This document shows positions 1 through 10,391 of a stretch of 64,000 nt of DNA, piece after piece. The notes below the pieces were generated by a model. That model did no database searches. It was not told the DNA's origin and saw only the letters and a list, made by a program, of their open reading frames with translations. The stretch covers positions 37,578,639-37,642,638 of the forward strand of contig CM041292.1 of assembly GCA_023052935.1 (NCBI GenBank). Direction: 5' to 3'. The translations under genes were made by a program, and so were the position numbers. Numbering within the stretch: the first letter of the stretch is position 1; the number at the start of each line of letters is the position of its first letter. The DNA is from Piezodorus guildinii. Taxonomy: Eukaryota; Arthropoda; Insecta; Hemiptera; Pentatomidae.

Positions 1-8
1 TTAACTAT

Positions 9-250
9 AGCATTTCCAAGTCAATTGTAACCTTTTCCAAGTCAAATGTAACTTTTTCCAAGTCAAATGTAACCTTTTCCAAGTCAAATGTAACCCTTTC
101 CATTTCAAATGTCACCTTTTCCATTTCAAATGTCACCTTTTCCAAGTCAAATGTCACCTTTTCCATTTCAAATGTTACCTTTTCCAAGTCAAATGTCACC
201 TTTTCCATTTCAAATGTTACCTTTTCCAAGTCAAATGTCACCTTTTTCTT
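9..250. repeat. 21-bp minisatellite, left arm of foldback
   Basis: About eleven tandem copies alternating between two versions, AAGTCAAATGT-containing and ATTTCAAATGT-containing. Because 21 is a multiple of three, the minus strand stays open for about 80 codons and would encode alternating KVTFDLE and KVTFEME heptads. The frame uses a GTG start and has no flanking coding signal, so it is more likely a by-product of the repeat than a gene. Confidence 0.9.
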
Positions 251-3200
251 CACTTCTAGCCTTAAATATTCTGTTTTATTTATTTATTTATTGAAAAATA
301 ATTAGTTTAATTAAAATTATGACTTTTTTAATAATTTTGGCATATCCTATCGCTATTTTTTTTCTGTTTTTTAGATATTTGATAACAAGTTCTGTTTTTT
401 ACGAACTAATATTTAAAAAAATTAATTATTGTCTATTTAGTTTTAAGATAGTTGTTGATTTTGAATTTTTAGAGGGAAGGGATACTTTTTGGTTATAATT
501 AATGTGTTTTCGGGTATTATAATTACGTTTTTCGAGATGTATTTTTTATCGCTCGCGTGCATATTAACTCGCATTTGCTTTTAATGTTTTTTATTGATAT
601 AGGGATTAATTAATGTGCTTTCGGGTGGTTATGATTACGTTTTTCGAGCGGTATTTTTTATCGCCCTCGTTTATCTTAACTAAAATTTACTTTTTATATT
701 TTTTATTGATATAGGGATTAATTATTGTGCTTTCGGGTGGTTATGATTAAGTTTTTTGAGCTGTATCTTTTATCGCTCATGGGTATTTCAACTCGCATTT
801 ACTTTTAATGTTTTTTATAGATATATAGGTTATTAATTGTATTTGCGGATCTTGTAATTACGTTTTTCTAGCTGTATCTTTTTATCGCTCATGGGTTTTT
901 TAACTCGCATTTATTTTTAATGATTTTTATTGATATAGGGATTAATTAATGTGCTTTCGGGTGGTTATGAATACGTTTTTTGAGCTCTATCTTTTATCGC
1001 TCATGCGTATTTCAACTCGCATTTACTTTTAATGTTTTTTATTGATATAGGGATTACTTAATGTGCTTTCGGGTGGTTATGATTACGTTTTTCGAGCTGT
1101 ATTTTTTATCGCTCATGGGTATTTCAACTCGCATTTACTGTTAATGTTTTTTATTGATATAGGCATTAATTGTTGTGCTTTCGGGTGGTTATGATTACGT
1201 TTTTTGAGCTTTATCTTTTATCGCTCATGCGTATTTCAACTCGCATTTACTTTTAATGTTTTTTATTGATATATAGGTTAGTAATTGTCTTTCCGGGTGT
1301 TGTAATTACGTTTTTTGAGCTGTATTTATTGTCGCTTGTTCGCATTCCAACTTGCATTTACTTCTAATCTTTTTATTGTTATAGGGGATCTATACTTGTG
1401 TTTTTGGGTGGTTATGAAAAAACTTTTTTTGGACTGCTTATTCTATAGCTCGCGCTCGTTTCAACCTAGAGCTAATATCATTTTATATTTCGATAGAATG
1501 GTCATTCTTTGTTTTTGTTTTAGGGGATTCTGATTACATGTTTTGAACATTAATCTTTTATGTGCTTGGAAATTTCTACATACCGTAGATATTATGTTAT
1601 AATTTGAAGTAAAAACTATTTTTTGTGTTTTTGCACGTTCTGATTACTTTTTTTAACTGGATGTTACATCGCGATTGCGCATTGTTCTAGATCACTTTTT
1701 ATTTAAGGTAAAATGTGCACTAGCTATAAAAAAATGTCATAAACTCTATTAGTATTCCCCAAAACACTATGAACGATCCCTCCATCAAATATTTATGAAA
1801 TAAGAACATTAACTTAAAATAAAAAGCGATAACAACTAAGGTTCAAATAATGTTATAAGAACATCCGAAAATAGAATAAATTATCAGATAATTGTAAGAA
1901 CAAGTGAGAAAGTGGGTCCATTATAAAATATTTAGTTGAAAAAACTTACTCAGGACGCTATAAAGGGAACTATAACTAATCCTTTTATAAAAAAATAATA
2001 ATAAAAATATTAAATAAAAATAAATAAATAAAAAAAAGTTAAATGATGTATATTCCAACAACGTTATAATGAGAACTAAAAGCAAAATAATCAATCCCAA
2101 TATCCATCAAAAACTTAATCATAACCACCCGAAAGCACAATAATTAATCCCTATATCAATAAAAAACATAAAAAGTAAATACGAGTAGAAATACCCATGA
2201 GCGATAAAAAATACAGCTCGAAAAACGTAATCATAACCACCCGAAAGCACATTAATTAATCCCTGTATCAATAAAAATCATTAAAAATAAATGCGAGTTA
2301 ATATGCAAGTGAGCGATAAAATATACATCTCGAAAAACGTAATTATAATACCCGAAAACACATTAATTAATCCCTATATCAATAAAAAACATAAAAAGTA
2401 ATGCGAGTTGAAATACCTATGAGCGATAAAAAATACAGCTCGAAAAACGAATTCATAACCACCCGTAAGCACAATAATTAATCCCTATATCAATAAAAAA
2501 CATAAAAAGTAAATGCGAGTTGAAAAACCCATGAGCGACAAAAAATACAGCTCAAAAAACGTAATTACAAGACCCGCAAATACAATTAATAACCTATATG
2601 TCTATAAAAAACATTAAAAGTAAATGCGAGTTGAAATACGCATGAGCGATAAAAGATAGAGCTCAAAAAACGTATTCATAACCACCCGAAAGCACAATAA
2701 TTAATCCCTATATCAATAAAAATCATTAAAAATAAATGCGAGTTAAAAAACCCATGAGCGATAAAAAGATACAGCTAGAAAAACGTAATTACAAGACCCG
2801 CAAATACAATTAATAACCTATATATCTATAAAAAACATTAAAAGTAAATGCGAGTTGAAATACCCATGAGCGATAAAAGATACAGCTCAAAAAACTTAAT
2901 CATAACCACCCGAAAGCACAATAATTAATCCCTATATCAATAAAAAATATAAAAAGTAAATTTTAGTTAAGATAAACGAGGGCGATAAAAAATACCGCTC
3001 GAAAAACGTAATCATAACCACCCGAAAGCACATTAATTAATCCCTATATCAATAAAAAACATTAAAAGCAAATGCGAGTTAATATGCACGCGAGCGATAA
3101 AAAATACATCTCGAAAAACGTAATTATAATACCCGAAAACACATTAATTATAACCAAAAAGTATCCCTTCCCTCTAAAAATTCAAAATCAACAACTATCT

Positions 3201-3393
3201 TAAAACTAAATAGACAATAATTAATTTTTTTTAAATATTAGTTCGTAAAAAACAGAACTTGTTATCAAATATCTAAAAAACAGAAAAAAAATAGCGATAG
3301 GATATGCCAAAATTATTAAAAAAGTCATAATTTTAATTAAACTAATTATTTTTCAATAAATAAATAAATAAAACGGAATATTTAAGGCTAGAA

Positions 3394-3577
3394 GTGAAGA
3401 AAAAGGTGACATTTGACTTGGAAAAGGTAACATTTGAAATGGAAAAGGTGACATTTGACTTGGAAAAGGTGACATTTGAAATGGAAAAGGTGACATTTGA
3501 AATGGAAAGGGTTACATTTGACTTGGAAAAAGTTACATTTGACTTGGAAAATGTTACAATTGACTTGGAAATGCTAT
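3394..3577. repeat. 21-bp minisatellite, right arm of foldback
   Basis: About nine tandem copies, the inverted partner of the array at the left end. The plus strand is open through the array and runs on past the element end, encoding KVTFDLE/KVTFEME heptads. Copy number differs between the arms, which points to slippage or partial gene conversion after insertion. Confidence 0.88.
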
Positions 3578-4062
3578 ATATAAAGACGTTAGTTATCAGT
3601 AATGTTGTGTTAGGAAGGTTATACTGACTGTTACCAACTTACCTGCCTTGTATTATTCCATAAAGTATTACATCCCTTTTAATTCTTTCCAAAAGGTACT
3701 ATATCCATGTTTCGTTCCTAAAAGTACTATATCCTTATTATATTGTTAAAAATTCATGGGAAAAGTGCAATAATTTGGAAAAATAAGTTGGTAACACGCT
3801 TAAAAATCAACTTTTGATTTTAATAAAAAAAAGAATCACGTAAATTGGTCCAATAATAAATAAATGACAGATTTTTGCGTTTCCTGTGAAATTGTCTGAA
3901 GTGGATATAGTACCTTTTGGAAATCAACGTCTTAATTGTCACTAGGACTTAGCTTCTTAACGGTAGAGCTATATTCGTTTTAATAAAAAATTTTACCGAT
4001 GCACCAATGTCTAAATGTACATAGAAGTTTAAAAATAAGTTTTGTTAGTTGATTATTTTTTT
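3578..4062. other. Unannotated AT-rich spacer
   Basis: No convincing coding frame, RNA gene or mobile element seen. A short phrase resembling AAAGTACTATATCC recurs near 3665-3740 and 3905. Confidence 0.5.
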
Positions 4063-4107
4063 ATAGGTGGAATAATCAGGAGTCATTCTTTTTATAAGTA
4101 TTTTAAT

Positions 4108-4153
4108 TTTGCCGACGTTTCGGCTCAAGCTTGTGAGCCATCATCAGGGCATT
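4108..4153 (-). ncRNA. Type I hammerhead ribozyme motif (minimal stem III)
   Basis: On the minus strand the core reads GCC, CTGATGA, stem II GGCTC/GAGCC with loop ACAAGCTT, GAAA, then CGTC followed by GGC. GCC and GGC start stem I, and after an internal loop TAAT/ATTA can pair further out. All invariant hammerhead positions are present, with cleavage predicted after the C of GTC. Stem III is only ACGT, two base pairs with no loop. Such minimal type I hammerheads occur in Penelope-like elements and related small retroelements and are thought to work as dimers through the self-complementary ACGU. Activity is inferred, not shown. Confidence 0.8.
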
Positions 4154-4218
4154 ACTGAGCCATGTCCAAGTATAAACATCTTGGTTCGTCAGTTTATGCT
4201 TGGACATGGCTCAGTAAT

Positions 4219-4262
4219 ACCCTGATGATGGCTCACAAGCTTGAGCCGAAATGTCGGCAAAA
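4219..4262 (+). ncRNA. Type I hammerhead ribozyme motif (partner copy)
   Basis: Plus-strand core: CTGATGA at 4222-4228, stem II GGCTC/GAGCC at 4230-4247, GAAA at 4248-4251, TGTC at 4252-4255, then GGC. Predicted cleavage follows C4255. Compared with its partner, stem III has a C-to-T change giving a U-G wobble, and stem I starts ACC/GGC, so its outer pair is lost. The catalytic core is intact, but dimer pairing and folding should be weaker. Confidence 0.75.
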
Positions 4263-4309
4263 TTAAAACATTTAGAAAAATACTGACTCCTGTTATTCCA
4301 CTTATAATA

Positions 4310-5235
4310 GTTTCTACAGTCGACTATACATCCTCAAGATTATTTTTTTCTTTCTTTAACTTCTATACTTCATGAATCTGCCCTTCTGTCCTCAAACTCA
4401 ATTTCTCTCTTTCTGGAAAAAGCATTGAATTATAGATAGACATACCATGGTCTAATGTTTTTCCAAGTCAGGAAGAAATCTTAAAGCCACACTTTATTTT
4501 TATATTGCTGCTTCGGCTTTTTCTTCAATTCATTAATCACACATTAAATCCAAATTTGCCTTAGTCATTGGAGTACATTAGCGGTCTATTGTATGTATAT
4601 AAAACAAATTCTTTACTTCTATTAGGAAAAAATTTTCTGAGAATAGCAAATAATTTAATAGTGAGCAAATTCTCATTCGAGCTACTATGAATTGTATTGC
4701 ATTAAATAATTCACTGCATGGCAGCCATTTCCTTCTTGCGAGGATAATGTATGTGGGCATCAACTCCGCTCCAAGAGATGAATAGCGCCTTCAATTGGGT
4801 TTGTTGAGGAGAATAACAGCGAGGCGGTAAGGAACAGAAATATCTTGCGTCTTAAATATGATATTAAATATTTTTACATTATACATGTATAGCATATATG
4901 TATATATATACAATATATGCAGAAATACATTGAGATGAGAGATGTGTTATCTACAGCGTTGCCGCATTAGCCTTGATATGAGTAGTTATTCAGCTCTCGG
5001 CGGTCAGATCAATCAGCTCTTAAGAAAAATGGCTGGAAGTTTAATAAGATGTTTGACTAAATTACACGCCTCAGTAAAAAAAAATATTACCTGTTTCTTA
5101 GTATTATCATAATTTGCTTAATACAGTACTTACTGCCACAGCTGACAAAAACCAGGGTTGGAACAAACCCTCCCTCTGATTAAATCATATGTTCTTTTAA
5201 TTAAAATTTATTTGAACATAAGTGAGGCTACAAAA
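4310..5235. other. Unannotated spacer, slightly GC-richer near 4880-5060
   Basis: No supported gene. The stretch 4940-5060, with ATTCAGCTCTCGGCGGTCAG and nearby balanced-composition sequence, stands out from the AT-rich background and could be a small conserved non-coding element. This rests on composition only. Confidence 0.35.
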
Positions 5236-5259
5236 CAGTGATTGTATGTTGTTGTTTGT

Positions 5260-5534
5260 TTATTTAACGTCACGTTATGCTACTATGGCTAATCGGACGA
5301 TGCTACAGTGGGAGCCCTAAATTTTGCCTATCCAGGTTTTATTAGGATAGGGATCTCTAACGAGTACCTGACATCGCACAGGCTTGGGACCACCTTTTAA
5401 CGTGTCCTCCGAAGGGCGGTATAACAAAGGATTTTTTTACTTCCATTAAAAAATCCTAGGACCCCCTGCGGGTTTGAACCCGTGACCTTTGGCATAGGAG
5501 GCTGTTATGCTAACCACCCAGCTATAAGTGATCC
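5260..5534 (-). mobile_element. SINE-4 (tRNA-derived), full-length copy
   Basis: The minus strand starts with a tRNA-like head: an A-box-like GTGGTTAGCATAACAG and a B-box GGGTTCAAACCC. The body contains a stretch near GGGGACACGTTAAAAGGTGG, and the end reads GTGACGTTAAATAAACAA. A 24-nt direct repeat with two mismatches flanks it (5236-5259 and 5535-5558, beginning CAGTGATTGTATGTT), which fits LINE-type target-primed insertion. Relatives are at 6768, 23735, 30196, 41157, 55806 and 63620. Confidence 0.88.
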
Positions 5535-6009
5535 CAGTGATTGTATGTTATTGCTTGTACATTTTTTTCTTGTTTAGTTAATGTTACTTGTTTATTTGCT
5601 TTGTTTTACTGATGAATATTGAACCCGCAGGGGTAAGTTTATTTATGGTATTCAGATTTTTTTTTTTTTACAGTAAATGTTCTAAATTTTTTAAAATTAT
5701 AAAATTGTTTTGTAACCTCTCAGGTTCAATTAACTGATGTTGTTGTTTTAAAATAAAGAAGTTTCGAATTAAATGATTACCACTCATTCCCTCTCCTCTG
5801 GGCTAGCATAAATATAGATGAATAATTATATAACGCAAATAGAGACGTTACAGTACATAAAGTGATTAAGAATTTTAAAACTGTTCTTAACGACATTTTA
5901 GAAACAAGGTGTGAAAAAACAGACTAGTTTCTGCTGAACCATCTTCGGGGGATAACGTCTGAATACTGAAACGCTATATAAAAAGATGGTTAAAAGTGTT
6001 TAGCTCCAT

Positions 6010-6437
6010 ATCTTGAAGTAAATATATTTGCCGATACTCCTGTATAGAGCTGAAAGCTGGATATTGACGGACCGGCAGGAGAGCAGAGTTACAGCTACTG
6101 AAATGAAGTTCCTGCGAAGAACAGTGGGAAAGACTAGAAAAGAATGGAAGAATGAATGGATAAGCCAGGAACTAGAGGTTGCGCCGTTAAAGGAAATTCT
6201 GCAAACCCGTCAGTTGAAGTGGTTCGGCCGCGTCATTCGAATCGAGGAACACAGAGAGCCCCTAAAAATTATGAACTACGTGCCAGATGGGAGAAGGCCA
6301 CCGGGTTGAACAAGGATATCCTACCTGGAGTAAGTCGATAAGCTTTGCAGAGGTAGTGAAAGATCTCCGCCAGGCCAGGAATCTAGCTGAGAATAGAGAG
6401 GATTGGAACCTGGGGCTAAACGCTCCCCTACGCTGAT
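6010..6437 (+). pseudogene. RTE-like LINE 3' fragment (reverse transcriptase C-terminal tail)
   Basis: The translation carries the tail typical of RTE-type LINE polyproteins: LPILLYRAESW, then TATEMKFLRRTVGKTRKEW, QLKWFGRVIRIEEHREP and PDGRRPPG. After a stop and frameshift near 6307-6340 it resumes as FAEVVKDLRQARNLAENRED. The fragment is 5'-truncated: the reverse transcriptase palm with YADD is absent. It ends in a short (TGATAC)-like repeat at 6437-6450, the kind of simple repeat seen at RTE 3' ends. Dead copy. Confidence 0.85.
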
Positions 6438-6464
6438 ACTGATACTAAAGCCAGAAGTAACAGA

Positions 6465-6767
6465 AGAAGAAGATATGTATCATGTTATTATAAGTGATAT
6501 TTTTGAACTTTACAACACATCTTTTTTCCGAATTTTGTTTTCAATCTGGGAAAATTTTTCTTTCTTTTTGTTCCGAAATAAATTAAGTAAAATTTCAAAT
6601 ACTTTCATATCCATTTTTCCTTGTTAACAGAATGGAAAATAGTTATGAATATGGTATAAACAAAGTTAAAGATACGTAAATAGGATTTTTTTAAATGTTT
6701 TATTTGTCATTCGAACCCTGGCAGACAATGCTAACTAGAGTAAAACCTTGCTGATATGCTATGGATT
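6465..6767. other. Unannotated AT-rich spacer
   Basis: Nothing supportable seen. Confidence 0.5.
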
Positions 6768-7000
6768 TACCCGTAGTGTAGTGGCTACCATAACAGGTTT
6801 TTTCGCATAAACTCAAACTCCGCAAATGACCTTAGAATTTTTTAAAGGATGTAAAAAATCCTTGGTTATGCCGTCTTATAACTCGCTAAAGAACCCTTTA
6901 ACCTGGGTAGGTGAAATATAGGACTCCCTATATAGCATCTCCCGAATAGCCACTGTAGCATAAAAGTGAAGGTAAGGGATATAAACAAAAAAAAAAAAAA
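6768..7000 (+). mobile_element. SINE-4, degenerate copy
   Basis: Same order as the full copy: a damaged tRNA-like head (GTAGTGTAGTGGCTACCATA; the B-box is eroded), TAAAAAATCCTTGGTTATGCCGTC, a shortened middle, and an end resembling AGCATAAAAGTGAAGG before an A-rich tract. Confidence 0.75.
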
Positions 7001-8859
7001 ACTACTGATATTACAAAAAAAAAAAAATCGAAGTAATGGAAATTCCATTTTATTGTCTCCAAGTTGGTTTTTGTTATTAATTATACTGAACTAACTTCCA
7101 GAACCAATATTAACTATACAGAATATTCCAGATCAAAGATCTGTCAGAATCCTATCTTAAGTATGTATATTTAGTTTCTTGAGACTTTTCGTTTTAGAGC
7201 AAGACTAACCAAATACAAACAGAAAATTTTACGAAAATTAGGTATTTGGTTATTAAGCTAATATTCGTTTAGAGATCAGATTTTAACTTGAGCAACAATC
7301 AGTATTTTTTTTTAACTGTATCTCTCGTATTTAGGTAGGTGAAAATAAAAAATATTTATTATTACAATTATAAATTTTCCATGAAAATATGATACAGAAT
7401 CATTTATAAATAAATTAGAATTATGTATTTAATGCCTTATATAATGAACTATTTATACACACACACATATATAAAGTTGTTTAACTGACCCCAACGACGA
7501 AAAATATTTCTCCATACAATTATTGCGACAGCAGCCATACGCCAAGGCTGCAATAAATGTTACTACTTTCACCGGAAGCTGTTAAAGGTTTAGTAACTAG
7601 GAGTAGTATTTTAAAAACGGCACCAACTATTAGACTTGTAGACTTGTACTTGGTTGCGAAGTATTTACTTGAGTTTGCTTAGTTTTTAGGAAAATGGTGA
7701 TTATGACTACACGCTATTAAGGTGCTTTTTTTCATGTATTTTAATTATGCTCAGTAGATCACGCAGGCTAAGATCGTATACAGTTTGTGGGTCCTTCTAG
7801 GGACAACTGTAGTGGAAAATGGTTGCTGAACATGCGGGAAAGTTTACAGTTAAGTTAACAACAGGAACGTTGTTTTTGTTTGGGTCAATCCCACCATAAG
7901 CAAGTTCACTGCCATCTGAATAATTACCTAGACCGACAGGAAATGATCAGTTAGCGAACGGTTGTACACAAATTTGCATTAATTCGTGTCCGGATATTAA
8001 ATGCTGCGCATTTCCTCGTATATCCCCGTTAAATTGGATGATTATTTTATAGAATATTTTAATTGTTATTGGTTAGTTTATTTCCTTTTTTTATTGATGA
8101 TTCACTCAGTTGAAAATTTTAAACGATTAATAGATTAGATGCGCATACTGAAGGAATAAGGTAATTGTAGCGATGTAAAATTATTTTAATAACAATTTTA
8201 ACATTTGGTAAAATGGTGTACCTCTCACAAATGACGGATACGACACTACAACAATTTGCACTGAAAGCCTTATCTTTATGTGCTGTGATGGTACTTCGAT
8301 GCTTAAGATATTGCTGGCGGCCGAAACGGCTGAGCACTAAAGTTAAGTGACTATTATTGTGATCTGCCTGATGCATTTATTTAATTAAACTAATAACGAT
8401 TAACGAATTTATGATATTTAAAGTCCATAGTTTGAAGCTTCCAGACCTTGCAATACTGTTAAACATAAGCTGATGGAGGGCAATCTATTCGAACCAATTT
8501 GGCGAAAGTTAAAATTATCAGGGGCCCTAAAATATACTCTAGGAGAGTAAAGCAGTTATAAATAATAAAATAAAACAACCAGAATGTACAAATAAAATAA
8601 CTCATTCCAATAATAATGTAAAATAAAAAGAGTATTGAAAAAAATATATAATTTATTTTTTGTTTATAAATTTATATAATTTGCATAAAATAGGAAATCA
8701 CAAATCTTCTGTATTTTCATAAAATAATATATAATATAATCTTACATATATGTTGGAGGGATTGAAAGGAGGAATAACTAAAAATACGTAGATGAGGAAG
8801 ATGGTTGGGGGTGCTGTCATAAATTAGAAACACACATTTAAAATAAGTGCTATTTTAAT
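7001..8859. other. Unannotated spacer with possible non-coding islands
   Basis: No coding frame is supported. Two stretches of more balanced composition, 7485-7600 (containing GCGACAGCAGCCATACGCC) and 7900-8040, could be conserved elements. This is inference from composition alone. Confidence 0.35.
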
Positions 8860-8905
8860 TATGTGCCGACGTTTCGGCCTACAATGTGGGCCTTCATCAG
8901 GGTTG
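8860..8905 (-). ncRNA. Type I hammerhead ribozyme motif
   Basis: Minus-strand core: ACC, CTGATGA, stem II GGCC/GGCC around a loop of about nine bases, GAAA, CGTC, GGC. All invariant core bases are intact and the stem III palindrome ACGT is present. Stem I has two Watson-Crick pairs next to the core. A fragment of SINE-1 lies just beyond it at 8928-8992. Confidence 0.75.
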
Positions 8906-8927
8906 ACTCTGAGACGCTGTCTAAAGG

Positions 8928-8992
8928 AGTCTAAAGGATTTCCTTGGCCGTGAAGCAGTACGAATCTCTATAAATACTGAACCCGAGACACT
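8928..8992 (+). mobile_element. SINE-1 3' fragment
   Basis: CAGTACGAATCTCTATAAAT, followed by ACTGAACCCGAGAC, matches the 3' part of the SINE-1 body seen in full at 17598 and 44709. The head is absent. Confidence 0.65.
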
Positions 8993-9169
8993 ACTTTTTT
9001 TTCTTTTTGTAATAATTACAAATGATATGTTGTAACCATATATAGATACTATGGTAGTTATACAAATACAGAGTGATCCGAGGAAGTTATCAGACCTGAA
9101 CTTAGATATTGTGCTGATAATAAAATTACAATTATCTGCCGGAAAGGTAATTAAAATTAAATTAACATG

Positions 9170-9540
9170 CATTCCTCCGCATCTTGAGAGTTGAACATTC
9201 AAGAAGAGGTTGAAGTTGAGAAGAGGCAGTAAAATATGATTAGCGTGGCATTGGCTAATTCAATCCTGAGGCAGCACTCGGCCCCGAAGAAGATACCCAT
9301 GCATACAAAGAGCGCCTGCCAGTTTTTCATTAGAACTTCGAGGGACCCTCAACATCCTTCCCTTCCACTGTTATTGGACCAGTCGGCAGCTCATAACCGC
9401 GGCCATGGAAATGAGGAGTCTTGTTGAGATTGTGAGAGAGAAATGTGGCCAAATCTCTTCCCGGCGGTTATGAAGGAAGGAGCCAGTCTCAGCACTCCAC
9501 AGCCCTCGCCTTATTGTCACATCTTATTATCCTACAGCTT
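9170..9540. other. GC-richer island, possible conserved non-coding element
   Basis: A block of balanced composition in AT-rich surroundings, containing GCTCATAACCGCGGCCATGG and CTTCCCGGCGGTTATGAAGG. A 63-codon open frame (9236-9427) overlaps it, but nothing in it resembles a known family. No SINE or LINE similarity was recognised. A non-coding regulatory element is the simplest reading, without direct proof. Confidence 0.35.
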
Positions 9541-9871
9541 TACTTATTTTTATAAATAAATTTTTTATTTGTTTTTCCTTTTCGTTCCCTTACTTTTGTC
9601 AGAGAAATTCTCTGAGAGAAACACTTTCTTTTTAAGAGGTGCTTTCCATACATATCGCTTTCTTACAAAGACAGTCCGTAAATGAAGGACTTTCAATATC
9701 TTCCTCAAAATCTTGAGCACCAATTTCAAAAAAAAAAAAAAGACAACACACTATTATTGCTTAAAAAAATATTTCCGGGTTCAACACAAAATATCGCTAA
9801 TATTACTGGAAGGAATTAGTCCGGGTGGCAGTCATTAAATGAAACAACTAAATAGTTTCAACTATTTATTG

Positions 9872-9915
9872 TTTGCCAACGTTTCGACCCCCTTTGTGGG
9901 TCATCATCAGGGCGC
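9872..9915 (-). ncRNA. Type I hammerhead ribozyme motif (GUU cleavage site)
   Basis: Minus-strand core: GCC, CTGATGA, stem II GACCC/GGGTC, GAAA, CGTT, GGC. Predicted cleavage follows GTT, which fits the NUH rule. GCC/GGC gives three pairs at the base of stem I. Stem II and its loop differ from the copies at 4.1 and 8.87 kb, so this is a separate subfamily rather than a recent duplicate. Confidence 0.75.
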
Positions 9916-10075
9916 ATGGTGGAAGAATGGAAACTGGAAAATCTTACGTATTTTGAGAGTTCGAAATAAAAACAGAATTCATGTAGTGTTGTAGTTATTT
10001 GTTTTCTCAGAAATACGGCACATAATTATTTACTTATAACTTAGTATTGTGTATTTAATATTATATATAATGAAT

Positions 10076-10380
10076 TAAAAAAAAAAAAAAAAAACCTGTA
10101 CCTCTACAACCCATGAAGGGTCTTGGGCTCGGTACATATAGATATTCATACTATTTCTAGGCCAATGGCCTAGCAGTGAGGTGATTAAGGCCAGTTTTTC
10201 CCCCAATCTTTTGGGTACCCACTTTATAAAGGCTTGTTCTGCCCCAGGAGGGTCTCCATACCATAGGGTCACCCCCCGACTGAGTTAACAGAATAAATAA
10301 TATTCTGCCATAGCCGGGATTCGATCCCAGGACTCGGGGAGCAGTAGACAAGTACTCTATTTACTAGACTTCCTTTATAC
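10076..10380 (-). mobile_element. SINE-1 (tRNA-derived), full-length with 11-bp duplication
   Basis: The minus strand starts with a tRNA-like head (B-box GGGATCGAATCCC). The body contains TATGGAGACCCTCCTGGGGC and AAAGTGGGTACCC, and it ends near GGGTTGTAGAGGTACAGG plus poly(A), written here as poly(T). The perfect direct repeat ATATAATGAAT lies at 10065-10075 and 10381-10391, so this is a retroposition event. Confidence 0.9.
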
Positions 10381-10391
10381 ATATAATGAAT

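Larger units (their letters stand above)
7..3577. mobile_element. Giant foldback element with long repeat-built inverted arms
   Basis: The left arm (about 7-1460) reappears as its reverse complement at about 2110-3577. From outside in, each arm holds a 21-bp minisatellite (9-250 and 3394-3577), a unique stretch of about 230 bp, then 9-10 copies of a unit of about 112 bp containing GTGCTTTCGGGTGGTTATGA. In the left arm the units recur near 508, 614, 728, 845, 952, 1063, 1175, 1290 and 1400; in the right arm near 2127, 2241, 2351, 2461, 2572, 2685, 2806, 2908, 3020 and 3133. The spacer (about 1460-2110) shows no usable reading frame. The outer ends read TAGCATTTCC and GGAAATGCTA, each next to TA, so a TA target-site duplication is possible, but the left flank is only six bases long here. 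Architecture matches Foldback/Galileo-type non-autonomous DNA transposons; superfamily not determined. Confidence 0.85.
4063..4306. repeat. Near-perfect palindrome carrying two hammerhead motifs
   Basis: The left half (4063-4178) is almost the exact reverse complement of the right half (4190-4306), around a loop of about 14 bases. Each half contains a hammerhead ribozyme motif, so the ribozymes face opposite ways. A transcript of either strand would contain one ribozyme plus its antisense copy and could fold into one long hairpin. Head-to-head copies of this kind are known for Penelope-like retroelement ends; no reverse transcriptase or GIY-YIG frame is visible nearby. Confidence 0.85.

Noticed and set aside
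7..3577. CRISPR-like or satellite array
   Set aside because: Repeats of about 112 bp are tandem without unique spacers and mirrored in inverted arms, as in foldback transposons.
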